This document shows, in pieces, positions 23,923 to 31,860 of a DNA stretch of 64,000 bases. Location: positions 682,001 through 746,000 of the forward strand of contig NZ_CP042430.1 of NCBI RefSeq assembly GCF_007970665.1. Reading direction: 5' to 3'. Within the stretch, counting starts at the first letter, position 1. Every line of letters begins with the position of its first letter. The translations under genes were made by a program, and so were the position numbers. The notes under the pieces are model-generated. The model was given only the letters and a program-made list of their open reading frames with translations, did not search any database and was not told the origin of the DNA. Source of the stretch: Baekduia soli. Its GTDB lineage: Bacteria > Actinomycetota > Thermoleophilia > Solirubrobacterales > Solirubrobacteraceae.

Positions 23923-24669
23923 ATGCCTGCCGCCGCCTACGAAGGGAAGGAGTGCGTCTGCCAGTTCAAGCGCGGGGTCTGCGACCAGACCTGCGTGCGC
24001 GACATGCTGGACACGCCCTTCTACATCGCCTGCCTCAAGCTGCGCGGCCGCCGCTGCCTCGTGGTCGGCGGGGGTGCCATCGGCCTGGAGAAGGCCGAGG
24101 GCATCCTGGCCTGCGACGGCGACGTGACGGTCCTGGCGCCCGAGGTCGGCCCCGAGCTCGAGGAGCTGGCGCGTGAGGGCTCGATCACGTGGGAGCGGCG
24201 CGAGTACGCCGGGATCCAGGACCTCGAGGGCGTCTTCATGGTCATCGCCTGCACCGACGACACCGACGTCAACATCGCGATCTACGAGGACGCCGAGCGC
24301 CGCGCGATGCTCGTCAACGTCGTCGACGTCCCGCCGCTGTGCAACTTCATCCTGCCCGCCATCCTGCGCACCGGCCCGCTGGCCATCGCGATCTCGACCG
24401 CGGGCGCCTCACCCGCGCTGGCCAAGCGCATGAAGCGCGAGATGGCCGAGCACTTCGGCGAGGAGTACGCGCGGCTGGCGATCCTGCTCAACCAGGTGCG
24501 CGGCTGGGCCAAGGGCACGCTGCCCACCTACCAGGAGCGCAAGGACTTCTTCGAGTCCATCGTCAACGGCGACCCGGACCCCATCGCGCTGCTGCGCGCG
24601 GGCGACGAGCCGGCGGTCCTGGACCTCATCGCCGCCGCTCAGCGCACGCACACCCCGGCGACGGCCTAG
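23923..24669 (+). CDS. Precorrin-2 dehydrogenase / sirohydrochlorin ferrochelatase-type protein with Cys-rich N-terminus
   Basis: A 248-residue NAD+-dependent enzyme of the Met8/CysG-N type that oxidises precorrin-2 to sirohydrochlorin on the way to siroheme or heme d1/alternative heme. The Rossmann motif is [16 protein letters not shown], followed by [17 protein letters not shown] and the catalytic-domain entry [10 protein letters not shown] and [15 protein letters not shown]. Unusually, about 30 residues precede the normal start; they contain Cys11, Cys13, Cys20 and Cys24, which could bind a metal or Fe-S cluster. The start is supported by TACCCT seven bases upstream. An internal Met28 start would remove the cysteines. 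Confidence 0.88.
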   Translation: MPAAAYEGKECVCQFKRGVCDQTCVRDMLDTPFYIACLKLRGRRCLVVGGGAIGLEKAEGILACDGDVTVLAPEVGPELEELAREGSITWERREYAGIQDLEGVFMVIACTDDTDVNIAIYEDAERRAMLVNVVDVPPLCNFILPAILRTGPLAIAISTAGASPALAKRMKREMAEHFGEEYARLAILLNQVRGWAKGTLPTYQERKDFFESIVNGDPDPIALLRAGDEPAVLDLIAAAQRTHTPATA

Positions 24670-24681
24670 GGGCCGCGGCCG

Positions 24682-25158
24682 ATGCCCGACCGCCTCACCC
24701 ACCTCGACGCGCAGGGCACCGCGCGCATGGTCGACGTCGGCGCCAAGCCCGTCACCGAGCGCCGGGCCGTCGCCGAGGCCGTCGTCCGGATGCTCCCGGA
24801 GACCGCCGGCGCCGTCGCCGCCGGCGACGCGCCCAAGGGCGACGTCCTGGGCACCGCGCGCATCGCGGGCATCCAGGCCGCCAAGCGCACGGACGAGCTC
24901 ATCCCGCTCTGCCATCCCATCGGGCTCGACCTCCTGGACCTCGACGCCGTCGTCGACGCCGAAGCCGGCACGGTCACGCTGACCGCCACCGCGGCGGTGA
25001 CCGCGCGCACCGGCGTCGAGATGGAGGCCATGACCGCCGCCGCCGTCGCGGCGCTCACGGTCTACGACATGGTCAAGGGCCTGGAGCGCGGCGTCAGCAT
25101 CGAGGCCGTGCGACTGTTGGAGAAGTCGGGCGGGCGCAGCGGCATCTGGCGCCGCTGA
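24682..25158 (+). CDS. moaC: Cyclic pyranopterin monophosphate synthase MoaC
   Basis: A 158-residue enzyme that, with MoaA, converts GTP-derived 3',8-cH2GTP to cyclic pyranopterin monophosphate in molybdenum cofactor synthesis. Diagnostic segments are LTHLDAQGTARMVDVGAKP, KGDVLGTARIAGIQAAKRT, ELIPLCHPIGLD, GVEMEAMTAAAVAALTVYDM and VRLLEKSGGRSG. Length is normal. It follows the precorrin-2 dehydrogenase gene by 12 bases and precedes a MoaB gene. No moaA, moaD or moaE is in the window. Confidence 0.95.
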   Translation: MPDRLTHLDAQGTARMVDVGAKPVTERRAVAEAVVRMLPETAGAVAAGDAPKGDVLGTARIAGIQAAKRTDELIPLCHPIGLDLLDLDAVVDAEAGTVTLTATAAVTARTGVEMEAMTAAAVAALTVYDMVKGLERGVSIEAVRLLEKSGGRSGIWRR

Positions 25159-25162
25159 GCCG

Positions 25163-25168
25163 TACGCT
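25163..25168 (+). promoter_or_regulatory. Candidate -10 TACGCT of the MoaB gene
   Basis: TACGCT ends 7 bases before ATG 25176, so the MoaB-ccm-hem genes may have their own internal leaderless promoter. Confidence 0.45.
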
Positions 25169-25175
25169 GACCGCG

Positions 25176-25658
25176 ATGCGCACCTGCGTGCTCACCGTGT
25201 CCTCCTCGGTCTCGCGCCGCGAGAGCGAGGACGAGTCCGGCCCGCTGTTGGCGCACCTGGCCGAGGAGGCGGGCGCCGAGATCGAGGCGATGGAGGTCGT
25301 GCCCGACGACTACTCGCTCATCGAGGACCGCCTGCACCACTTCGTCGACGACGACTTCGCGCTCATCTTCACGACGGGCGGCACGGGCTTCACGCCCGAC
25401 GACGTCACGCCCGAGGCCACCCGCGCGGTGATCGAGCGCGACGCGCCCGGCATCGCCGAGGCCATGCGCGCCGAGTCGCTGCGTCACACGCCGATGGGCA
25501 TGATCTCGCGCGGCGTCGCGGGGATCTCCCACCACACGCTCATCGTCAACTTCCCGGGCAGCCCCAAGGCCGTCGGGCAGCTCTTCCCGGTCATCGCGCC
25601 CGTGCTCGAGCACGCCGTGCGCACGCTGCGCCGAGCCGATGACGGCCCCCGCCATTGA
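25176..25658 (+). CDS. Molybdopterin adenylyltransferase-type protein (MoaB/MogA)
   Basis: A 160-residue MoCF-fold protein that adenylates molybdopterin before molybdate insertion. The substrate-binding motif is LIFTTGGTGFTPDDVTPEAT, with upstream VSSSVSRRESEDESGPLL and downstream SRGVAGISHHTLIVNFPGSP. Family length matches. Its last 20 bases overlap the ccmA start, showing operon continuity from cofactor genes into cytochrome c maturation genes. MoaB versus MogA cannot be decided from sequence alone. Confidence 0.92.
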   Translation: MRTCVLTVSSSVSRRESEDESGPLLAHLAEEAGAEIEAMEVVPDDYSLIEDRLHHFVDDDFALIFTTGGTGFTPDDVTPEATRAVIERDAPGIAEAMRAESLRHTPMGMISRGVAGISHHTLIVNFPGSPKAVGQLFPVIAPVLEHAVRTLRRADDGPRH

Positions 25659-26325
25659 GCTGCAGGGCCTGACCCGCCGCTACGGCGACCGCGAGGCCCT
25701 CTCCGACCTGACGCTCGACGTCGCCCCCGGCACCACGCTGGTCGTCTTCGGCCCCAACGGCGCGGGCAAGACGACGCTGCTGCGCGTGCTGGCCACGCTC
25801 CTGCGCCCGCACGCGGGGACCGTGCGCGTGCTGGGCAGCGCGCTGCCGAGCGAGGGCTGGGCCGTACGCGGGCGCGTCGGCTTCCTCGGCCACGCGCCGC
25901 TGCTGTACCGCGACCTCACGGCGCGCGAGAACCTGCGCTTCCACGCCCGCCTGCACGGCGTCGCGCCCGCCCGCATCGACGAGCTGCTGGGGGCCGTCGG
26001 CCTGCGCGCCCGCGCCGACGACCCCGTCAACACCTACTCGCGCGGGATGGTGCAGCGCGCCGCGGTGGCCCGCGCGGTCCTGCACGACCCAGAGCTGCTG
26101 CTGCTCGACGAGCCGACCGCCAACCTCGACCCGCACGCCGCCGAGCTCGTCGAGCCGCTGATCGGCGCGGCCTCGGGGCGCACCCGCGTGGTCACCAGCC
26201 ACGACCCCGTGGGCGGGCTGCAGGGCGCCGACGTGGCGCTGGGCCTGCGGGCCGGACGCGCCGAGCTGCTGGCCGCGGCGTCGGCGGTCGACCGCGAGCA
26301 GATCGGGGCGCTGTACCGGTCATGA
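25639..26325 (+). CDS. ccmA: Heme exporter ATP-binding protein CcmA
   Basis: A 228-residue ABC ATPase of the CcmABCD complex, which loads and releases heme on CcmE for cytochrome c maturation. Walker A is VVFGPNGAGKTTLLRV, the signature is a variant NTYSRGMVQRAAVARA, Walker B ELLLLDEPTANLDP and the switch His TSHDP. The identity rests on its overlap with the ccmB gene (ATGA) and the downstream ccmC. It overlaps the MoaB gene by 20 bases. Confidence 0.9.
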   Translation: MTAPAIELQGLTRRYGDREALSDLTLDVAPGTTLVVFGPNGAGKTTLLRVLATLLRPHAGTVRVLGSALPSEGWAVRGRVGFLGHAPLLYRDLTARENLRFHARLHGVAPARIDELLGAVGLRARADDPVNTYSRGMVQRAAVARAVLHDPELLLLDEPTANLDPHAAELVEPLIGAASGRTRVVTSHDPVGGLQGADVALGLRAGRAELLAAASAVDREQIGALYRS

Positions 26326-26999
26326 GGCGCGCCGTGGGAGCCCTGCTGCGCAAGGAGCTGCGCCTCGAGCTGCGCACGCCGCAGGTCATCCCGGCGATGG
26401 CGCTGTTCAGCATCACGACGCTCGTCGTCTTCCACTTCTCGCTGCAGGCCAACACGGTCGAGGGGGCGCTGGCCGCCGGCGTGCTCACCGTGACGCTCCT
26501 GTTCAGCGCGATCCTGGGCATCAACCGCCTGTTCGTCGCCGACCACGAGGAGGGCGGCTTCGACGGCTTCATGCTGGCCCCCGTGGACCGCACGGCGATG
26601 CTCGTCGCCAAGGCCCTGGCGCTCGGCGCGTTCCTCGTCGTCCTCGAGGTCATCGCGGTGCCCGCGTTCGCGCTCATGCTCCTGGAGCCGGGCCTGGACG
26701 GGCAGGCGCTGGGCCAGGCCGTCCTCGTCCTGGCGCTGGCCGACGTCGGGATCGCGGTCGTCGGGACGCTCGTGGGCGCGCTGGCCATCCAGACCCGCGC
26801 GCGCGACCTCATCGTGCCGCTCGTCGCGCTGCCGCTGCTGCTGCCGGTGGTCATCGGCACGGCGAAGGCCCTCGCGCCGACCTTCGCGGCTGCGGGCGCG
26901 GGGCCGCTGCCCGGACGCTGGCTGGCGATCCTCGGCCTCTATGATCTGGTGTTCACGCTGCTCGCCTACGCGGTCTTCGACTTCCTGCTCGAGGACTGA
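26322..26999 (+). CDS. ccmB: Heme exporter permease CcmB
   Basis: A 225-residue polytopic protein with six predicted TM helices, the permease partner of CcmA. Diagnostic features are the N-terminal RKELRLELRTPQVIPAM, GALAAGVLTVTLLFSAILGINRLF, the DHEEGGFDGFMLAPVDR loop and LIVPLVALPLLLPVVIG. The ATG overlaps the ccmA stop by four bases. Confidence 0.92.
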   Translation: MRRAVGALLRKELRLELRTPQVIPAMALFSITTLVVFHFSLQANTVEGALAAGVLTVTLLFSAILGINRLFVADHEEGGFDGFMLAPVDRTAMLVAKALALGAFLVVLEVIAVPAFALMLLEPGLDGQALGQAVLVLALADVGIAVVGTLVGALAIQTRARDLIVPLVALPLLLPVVIGTAKALAPTFAAAGAGPLPGRWLAILGLYDLVFTLLAYAVFDFLLED

Positions 27000-27020
27000 G
27001 CGCCCCAAGGACGCCCCCCG

Positions 27021-27746
27021 ATGTCCGGAACCCGTCTCCGCTCCCTGTCCCTCCTCACCGTCGTCACGCTGGTCGGGGGGTTCGCCCTCGCCGCCTACGT
27101 GGCGCCGATGGACGCCGATCAGGGCTTCCTGCAGAAGATCTTCTACCTGCACGTGCCGATGGCCATCGTCGCGCTGTGCGGCTTCATCTTCGGCGGGATC
27201 TGCGCCGTGCAGCACCTGCGCACGTCGGAGGCCAAGTGGGATCTGCGCTCCTACGTGGCGATCCACATCTCGGTCATCCTCGGGGTGGGCGTGCTCCTGA
27301 CCGGCGCGATCTGGGCCAAGGCCTCCTGGGGCCACTGGTGGGTGTGGGACGAGCCGACGCTGGTCAGCTTCCTCATCATCTTCCTGCTCTACGCGACCTA
27401 CACGCCGCTGCGCTTCTCGATCGAGGACCGCGAGCGCCAGTCGCGCTACGCCTCGGTCTTCGCCGTGACCGCCGGTGCGTTCGTGCCGCTGAACTTCATC
27501 GCGGTGCGCGCCGCGACGTCGCTCGTGCACCCGCGCACGTTCGACTCGGCCGGCAACCTGCCCGGCGCGATGCGCACGGCGTTCATCGTCTGCTTCATCG
27601 GGATGGCGCTGCTGTACGTGACGCTCTTCCAGTACGAGATCGCCCACAAGCAGACGACCGCCCGCCTCAAGTCGCTCAAGCGCCGCCTCGGCGGCGAGGA
27701 CGTCCTGCGCCCGCGGCGCTCGGCCGCGCCGGAGCTCGGGGCCTAG
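27021..27746 (+). CDS. ccmC: Cytochrome c biogenesis heme-handling protein CcmC
   Basis: A 241-residue member of the CcmC/CcsA heme-handling family with six TM helices. The WWD-type signature is WGHWWVWDEPTLVSFLI, which binds heme at the outer face of the membrane. Conserved axial His candidates are in FYLHVPMAIV and SLVHPRTF. It follows ccmB after 21 bases and abuts the ccmD-like gene. No ccmE, ccmF or ccmH is in the window. Confidence 0.93.
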   Translation: MSGTRLRSLSLLTVVTLVGGFALAAYVAPMDADQGFLQKIFYLHVPMAIVALCGFIFGGICAVQHLRTSEAKWDLRSYVAIHISVILGVGVLLTGAIWAKASWGHWWVWDEPTLVSFLIIFLLYATYTPLRFSIEDRERQSRYASVFAVTAGAFVPLNFIAVRAATSLVHPRTFDSAGNLPGAMRTAFIVCFIGMALLYVTLFQYEIAHKQTTARLKSLKRRLGGEDVLRPRRSAAPELGA

Positions 27747-27989
27747 ATGCTCGTCGCGGCCTCCAACACGCTGCCCACGAACTCGGGCTACGTCGTCGCG
27801 GCCTACCTCGTCTTCCTCGCGCTCATCCTGGTCTACGTCGCGATCATGGCCGCCAAGCTGGCGCGCGTCGGCCGCGAGGTCGCCGAGATCGACGACCTCG
27901 AGCAGCGCCGGGCCCAGCAGGCCGGCGACGACGACGCGCGCGGCCCGGCGTCCGGCGCACGCTCCGGGCAGGTCGGCGGCCATGTCTGA
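27747..27989 (+). CDS. CcmD-like small membrane protein
   Basis: An 80-residue protein with one TM helix (YVVAAYLVFLALILVYVAIMAA) followed by a charged cytoplasmic helix and a Gly/Ala-rich tail. Position directly after ccmC (no gap) and size fit CcmD, which holds CcmABC together during CcmE release. Sequence conservation in this family is very low, so the call rests on context. It overlaps the hemA start by eight bases. Confidence 0.75.
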   Translation: MLVAASNTLPTNSGYVVAAYLVFLALILVYVAIMAAKLARVGREVAEIDDLEQRRAQQAGDDDARGPASGARSGQVGGHV

Positions 27990-29319
27990 GCTGCTCTGCC
28001 TGGGCATCTCGCACAAGACCGCCCCGGTCGCCGTGCGCGAGCGCCTCGCGCTGTCGACCAAGGACGCCGAGGCCCTGTGCCGGGACCTCGTGGCCCACGA
28101 CGACGTGCGCGAGGCCGTCGCGATCTCGACCTGCAACCGCACGGAGGTCTACCTCGTCGCCTCCGACCCCGTGCAGGCCGAGGGCGAGCTGCTGCGCCAC
28201 CTGGCCCGGCGCGCCGGGATCCGCCCCACCGAGCTGACCGATGCGATGTACGCGCCGCGCAACTGCGACGCCGCGCGCCAGCTCTACCGCGTCGTCAGCG
28301 GGCTGGAGTCGATGATCGTCGGCGAGGCCGAGATCCAGGGCCAGGCCAAGCGCGCCTACGAGGCCGCGCTGGCGGCCGGCACGACCGGGCCGATGACCAA
28401 CCGCCTGTTCACCGCCGCGCTGCAGACCGGCAAGCGCGTGCGCAGCGAGACCGCCATCGGCGCGGGCAAGGGCAGCGTCTCGACCGTCGCCGTCGCGCTG
28501 GCCCGTGAGGTCGTCGGCGACCTGGCCGACCGCAACGTCGTCATCATCGGCGCCGGCGAGACCTCCGAGCTCACCGCCCGCGCGCTGGCCGAGGAGGGCG
28601 TGCACACGATCTTCCTCGCCAACCGTCACGCCGATCGCGCGCGGTCGATCGCCGACCGCTTCGGCGGCACGGTGTCGTCGCTGCACGAGCTGCCCGAGCG
28701 CCTGGCCGCCGCCGACATCGTCGTGGCCAGCACCGCCTCACCGCACCCCATCATCGGCTACGAGGAGCTCGAGCTCGTCATGCGCGAGCGCGCGGGCCGG
28801 CCGCTCCTGCTCATCGACATCGCCGTACCGCGCGACGTCGAGCCCGAGTGCGGCGACCTCGACGGCGTCGCGCTCTACGACATCGACGACCTCCAGGCGA
28901 CCGCGGCGCGCAACCGCCAGGTCCGCGAGGACGAGCGCACGCAGGCCGAGGACGTCGTCGAGGACGAGATCCAGCGCTTCGCGCGGTGGATGGGCTCACT
29001 GGAGGTCATGCCGACCATCGGCGCGCTGCGCGAGCACGGCAACGCGATCGTCGAGCAGGTGCTCGGTGAGAACGCGGGGCGCTGGGAGACCGCGTCGCCG
29101 CGCGACCGCGCCCGCATCGAGGCCATCGCGCGCTCGGTCATGCAGCGCCTGCTGCACGAGCCGACGATCCGCCTGAAGTCGCTGGACCGCGACGGCGGCC
29201 ACGGGCGGGTGCAGCTCGCCCGCGAGCTCTTCGGCCTGCAGGAGGGCACCGACGAGGCGCCCGCCACGCAGGACGCAGCCGCCGACGTCCGGCCGCTGCG
29301 ACGCCGCGACGCCCGGTGA
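27982..29319 (+). CDS. hemA: Glutamyl-tRNA reductase
   Basis: A 445-residue enzyme for the first committed step of C5-pathway tetrapyrrole synthesis: NADPH reduction of Glu-tRNA to glutamate-1-semialdehyde. The nucleophile is Cys51 in ISTCNRTEVYLV. SHKTAPVAVRERLAL, GLESMIVGEAEIQGQ, the NADPH-binding VVIIGAGETSELTARAL and the C-terminal dimerisation helix follow in order. It overlaps the ccmD-like gene and its stop overlaps the hemC start (GTGA). The link between heme export and heme synthesis genes is an operon-level coupling. Confidence 0.96.
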   Translation: MSELLCLGISHKTAPVAVRERLALSTKDAEALCRDLVAHDDVREAVAISTCNRTEVYLVASDPVQAEGELLRHLARRAGIRPTELTDAMYAPRNCDAARQLYRVVSGLESMIVGEAEIQGQAKRAYEAALAAGTTGPMTNRLFTAALQTGKRVRSETAIGAGKGSVSTVAVALAREVVGDLADRNVVIIGAGETSELTARALAEEGVHTIFLANRHADRARSIADRFGGTVSSLHELPERLAAADIVVASTASPHPIIGYEELELVMRERAGRPLLLIDIAVPRDVEPECGDLDGVALYDIDDLQATAARNRQVREDERTQAEDVVEDEIQRFARWMGSLEVMPTIGALREHGNAIVEQVLGENAGRWETASPRDRARIEAIARSVMQRLLHEPTIRLKSLDRDGGHGRVQLARELFGLQEGTDEAPATQDAAADVRPLRRRDAR

Positions 29320-30149
29320 GGCTCGGCACGCGCGGCAGCGCCCTGGCCCGCGTCCAGGCCGACGCCGTCGCCGGCGCGCTCGGCGGCGCGGAGATCGTCG
29401 AGATCACGACGAGCGGCGACCGCGGGGTCGCCGGCGACAAGGCGCGCTGGATCGACACGATCGAGGACGCGCTGGAGCGCGGCGACATCGACCTGGCCGT
29501 CCACTCGGCCAAGGACGTCCCGGCCGCGTCGCTGCTGCGCCCGGGGATGGCCGTCGCGGCGGTCCTGCCGCGCGAGGATGCGCGCGACGCGCTGGTGGGC
29601 GCCGCGGCGCTGGACGACGTGCCCGAGGGCGCGCGCGTGGGCACCGCCTCGCTGCGCCGTCGCGCCCAGCTGCTGGCCGTGCGCCCCGACCTCGAGATCG
29701 TCGACCTGCGCGGCAACGTCGACACGCGGCTGCGCCGGCTGGCCGAGGGCGCCTGCGACGCGCTCGTGCTCGCCGCCGCCGGACTGCGCCGCCTGGGCCG
29801 CGGGGACGAGATCGGCGTGCTGCTGGACCCCGCCGTGTTCGTGCCCGCCCCCGGCCAGGGGGCGCTGGCGCTGGAGGGACGTGCGATCCCCGAGGGGATC
29901 GTCGACGCGCCCGCCGACACGGCGCTGGGGCTGGAGCGCGCGGTCGTCGAGGCGCTGGGCGCCACATGCGACACCCCCGTCGGCTGCCACTACGACGGCA
30001 CCGCGCTGCACGCGTTCGTCGGGCTGCCCGACGGCAGCGAGTGGCTGCGCGACGCCGTGACCGGGCCCGACCCGGCGGCTGCGCTCGTGGCGCGCCTGCG
30101 CACGATGGGCGCCGACGACCTGCTCGCGCGGGCCGGGGAGCTCGCGTGA
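29316..30149 (+). CDS. hemC: Hydroxymethylbilane synthase (porphobilinogen deaminase), short form
   Basis: A 277-residue enzyme that assembles four porphobilinogens into hydroxymethylbilane. Diagnostic segments are RLGTRGSALARVQADAV, EIVEITTSGDR, AVHSAKDVPA with the catalytic Asp, GTASLRRRAQLLAVRP and RGNVDTRLRRL. The dipyrromethane cofactor Cys lies in GATCDTPVGCHYDG. Most family members have about 300-320 residues; the C-terminal domain is short here. GTG 29316 overlaps the hemA stop and the stop overlaps the next gene (GTGA). No hemB is present in the window. Confidence 0.94.
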   Translation: MRLGTRGSALARVQADAVAGALGGAEIVEITTSGDRGVAGDKARWIDTIEDALERGDIDLAVHSAKDVPAASLLRPGMAVAAVLPREDARDALVGAAALDDVPEGARVGTASLRRRAQLLAVRPDLEIVDLRGNVDTRLRRLAEGACDALVLAAAGLRRLGRGDEIGVLLDPAVFVPAPGQGALALEGRAIPEGIVDAPADTALGLERAVVEALGATCDTPVGCHYDGTALHAFVGLPDGSEWLRDAVTGPDPAAALVARLRTMGADDLLARAGELA

Positions 30150-31639
30150 GCGCCGGCGGGCGCGTCGTGCTCGTCGGCGCCGGGCCGGGCGACCCGGGCC
30201 TGATGACCGTCCGGGGCCTGGACGCGATCGCCCGCGCCGACGTCATCCTGTACGACAAGCTCATCCCGCCGACCGCGCTGGACGGCGCGCGCGCCGACGC
30301 GATCCTCGTCGACGTGGGCAAGATCGGCGGCGGCGAGCAGGTCCCCCAGGCCGAGACCCACCGCCTGCTGCTGGAGCACGCGCAGGCCGGGCGGCTGGTC
30401 GTGCGCGTCAAGGGCGGCGACCCCTTCGTCTTCGGCCGCGGCGGCGAGGAGGCCCAGCTCTGCCGCGCGCACGACATCGCCTACGAGGTCGTGCCGGGCG
30501 TCACCGCCGGGATCGCCGGCCCGGCCTACGCCGGCATCCCCGTCACCCAGCGCAACCTCGCGGCCGCCGTGGCGTTCGTCACGGGCCACGAGGACCCCGG
30601 CAAGCCGGAGACGCAGATCGACTGGCCGGCGCTGGCCGCGTTCCCCGGCACGCTGGTGTTCTACATGGGCGTGCGCGCGCTGGCGCGCATCGCCGAACAG
30701 CTCGTCGCCGGCGGGCGCCCGCAGGACGAGCCCGCCGCCGTGGTCGAGCGCGGCACGCTGCCCGACCAGCGCGTCGTGCACGGCACGCTGGCCGACATCG
30801 CGGCGCGCGCGCAGGCCGCGGGGGTCAGGCCGCCGTCGGTGACCGTCGTGGGGCCCGTCGCCGCGCTGGGCGAGGACCTGGCGTGGCTGGACCGCGGGCC
30901 GCTGGGCGGCACGTCGGTCGTCGTCACGCGCCCGAAGGCCCAGGCCAGCGGCCTGGCCGGCCGGCTGCGCGACCTGGGCGCGCGCGTCGTGGAGGCCGCC
31001 GTCATCGTGCCCGAGCCGCTGGACTTCGCGGTGCCCGACCTGACGGACGTGGGCCTGCTCGTGCTCTCCAGCCCCAACGGCGCCGCGCGCTTCTTCGACG
31101 CGCTGCGCGCCCAGGGCCGCGACGCCCGCGCGCTGGCGGGCACCCGCGTGGCCGTCATCGGCCCGGGCACCGCCGATGCCGTGCGCGCCCACGGCATCGA
31201 GCCCGACCTCGTGCCGACGCGCGCCGTCGGCGAGTCGCTGGCCGAGCTCGTCGGGCCGCTGCAGGTCGGCCGCGCGCTCGTGGTCCGCGCGCGCGGCGGC
31301 CGCGACGTCGTGCGCGACGCGCTGGCGGCCGGCGGCGCTGAGGTCGAGGTGCTCGAACCCTACGTCACGGTGGCCGAGCCGCTGGACGAGCGCACCCTGA
31401 CACGGGCGCTGGCCGCCGACTGGGCGACGTTCACCTCGGCGTCCTCGGCGCGCTTCTTCTGCGAGGCCGCAGGCGGTGCGGCGGCCGTGCGCGAGAGCGG
31501 GCTGCGCCTGGCCTCGATCGGGCCGATCACGACGCAGGCGCTGCGCGACCTCGGCCTGGAGCCCACGCTGGAGGCCGCCGAGCACACGCCCGACGGCCTC
31601 GTGGCCGCGCTCGTGGGCGCGACCGCCCCCGCGGCCTGA
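30146..31639 (+). CDS. Fusion: uroporphyrinogen-III C-methyltransferase (CobA) - uroporphyrinogen-III synthase (HemD)
   Basis: A 497-residue bifunctional protein. Residues 1 to about 240 are an SAM-dependent uroporphyrinogen-III methyltransferase: VVLVGAGPGDPGLMTVRG, VRVKGGDPFVFGRGGEE, VVPGVTAGIAGPAYAGIPVTQR. After a linker (LGGTSVVVTRPKAQASGL) the HemD half runs to the end (VLSSPNGAARFFDAL, VAVIGPGTADAVRAHGIEPD, ATFTSASSARFF). It makes uroporphyrinogen III and methylates it to precorrin-2, which the dehydrogenase at 23923 would use. The GTG overlaps the hemC stop. Confidence 0.94.
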   Translation: MSAGGRVVLVGAGPGDPGLMTVRGLDAIARADVILYDKLIPPTALDGARADAILVDVGKIGGGEQVPQAETHRLLLEHAQAGRLVVRVKGGDPFVFGRGGEEAQLCRAHDIAYEVVPGVTAGIAGPAYAGIPVTQRNLAAAVAFVTGHEDPGKPETQIDWPALAAFPGTLVFYMGVRALARIAEQLVAGGRPQDEPAAVVERGTLPDQRVVHGTLADIAARAQAAGVRPPSVTVVGPVAALGEDLAWLDRGPLGGTSVVVTRPKAQASGLAGRLRDLGARVVEAAVIVPEPLDFAVPDLTDVGLLVLSSPNGAARFFDALRAQGRDARALAGTRVAVIGPGTADAVRAHGIEPDLVPTRAVGESLAELVGPLQVGRALVVRARGGRDVVRDALAAGGAEVEVLEPYVTVAEPLDERTLTRALAADWATFTSASSARFFCEAAGGAAAVRESGLRLASIGPITTQALRDLGLEPTLEAAEHTPDGLVAALVGATAPAA

Positions 31640-31643
31640 GGGG

Positions 31644-31814
31644 TCAGCCGACGGCCGGCGGCTCGCCCTCGGTCGGGATGCCGGGCATCGCGCCGGGGCC
31701 GGGCTCGGTGTGCTCGCCCTCCGGGTCGGCCTCGGCCACGCCGAGCGGCGCCTCCTCGGGCTGGCCGTCGGGCATCCCCGTCGGAATGTCGTCGTCTTCG
31801 GGGTCGTCGGGCAT
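31644..31814 (-). CDS. Small acidic proline-rich protein
   Basis: A 56-residue open frame from ATG 31814 (MPDDPEDDDIPTGMPDGQPE) to TGA 31646-31644. It is almost entirely Asp, Glu, Pro, Gly and Ala, with repeated MP-D/G motifs, no Cys, no aromatic residue and no hydrophobic core. It should be disordered. It fills the gap between the CobA-HemD stop (four bases away) and the SAM hydrolase promoter. Codon-position base use looks coding. I know no family; it could be a false call, but short acidic proteins of this kind do occur. Confidence 0.5.
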   Translation of the reverse strand: MPDDPEDDDIPTGMPDGQPEEAPLGVAEADPEGEHTEPGPGAMPGIPTEGEPPAVG

Positions 31815-31844
31815 GCCTCCGCGCTACCCGCACGGGCGCGCCGC

Positions 31845-31850
31845 TAACGT
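31845..31850 (+). promoter_or_regulatory. Candidate -10 TAACGT of the SAM hydrolase gene
   Basis: TAACGT ends 10 bases before ATG 31861. Confidence 0.4.
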
Positions 31851-31860
31851 TGCCGACGGC

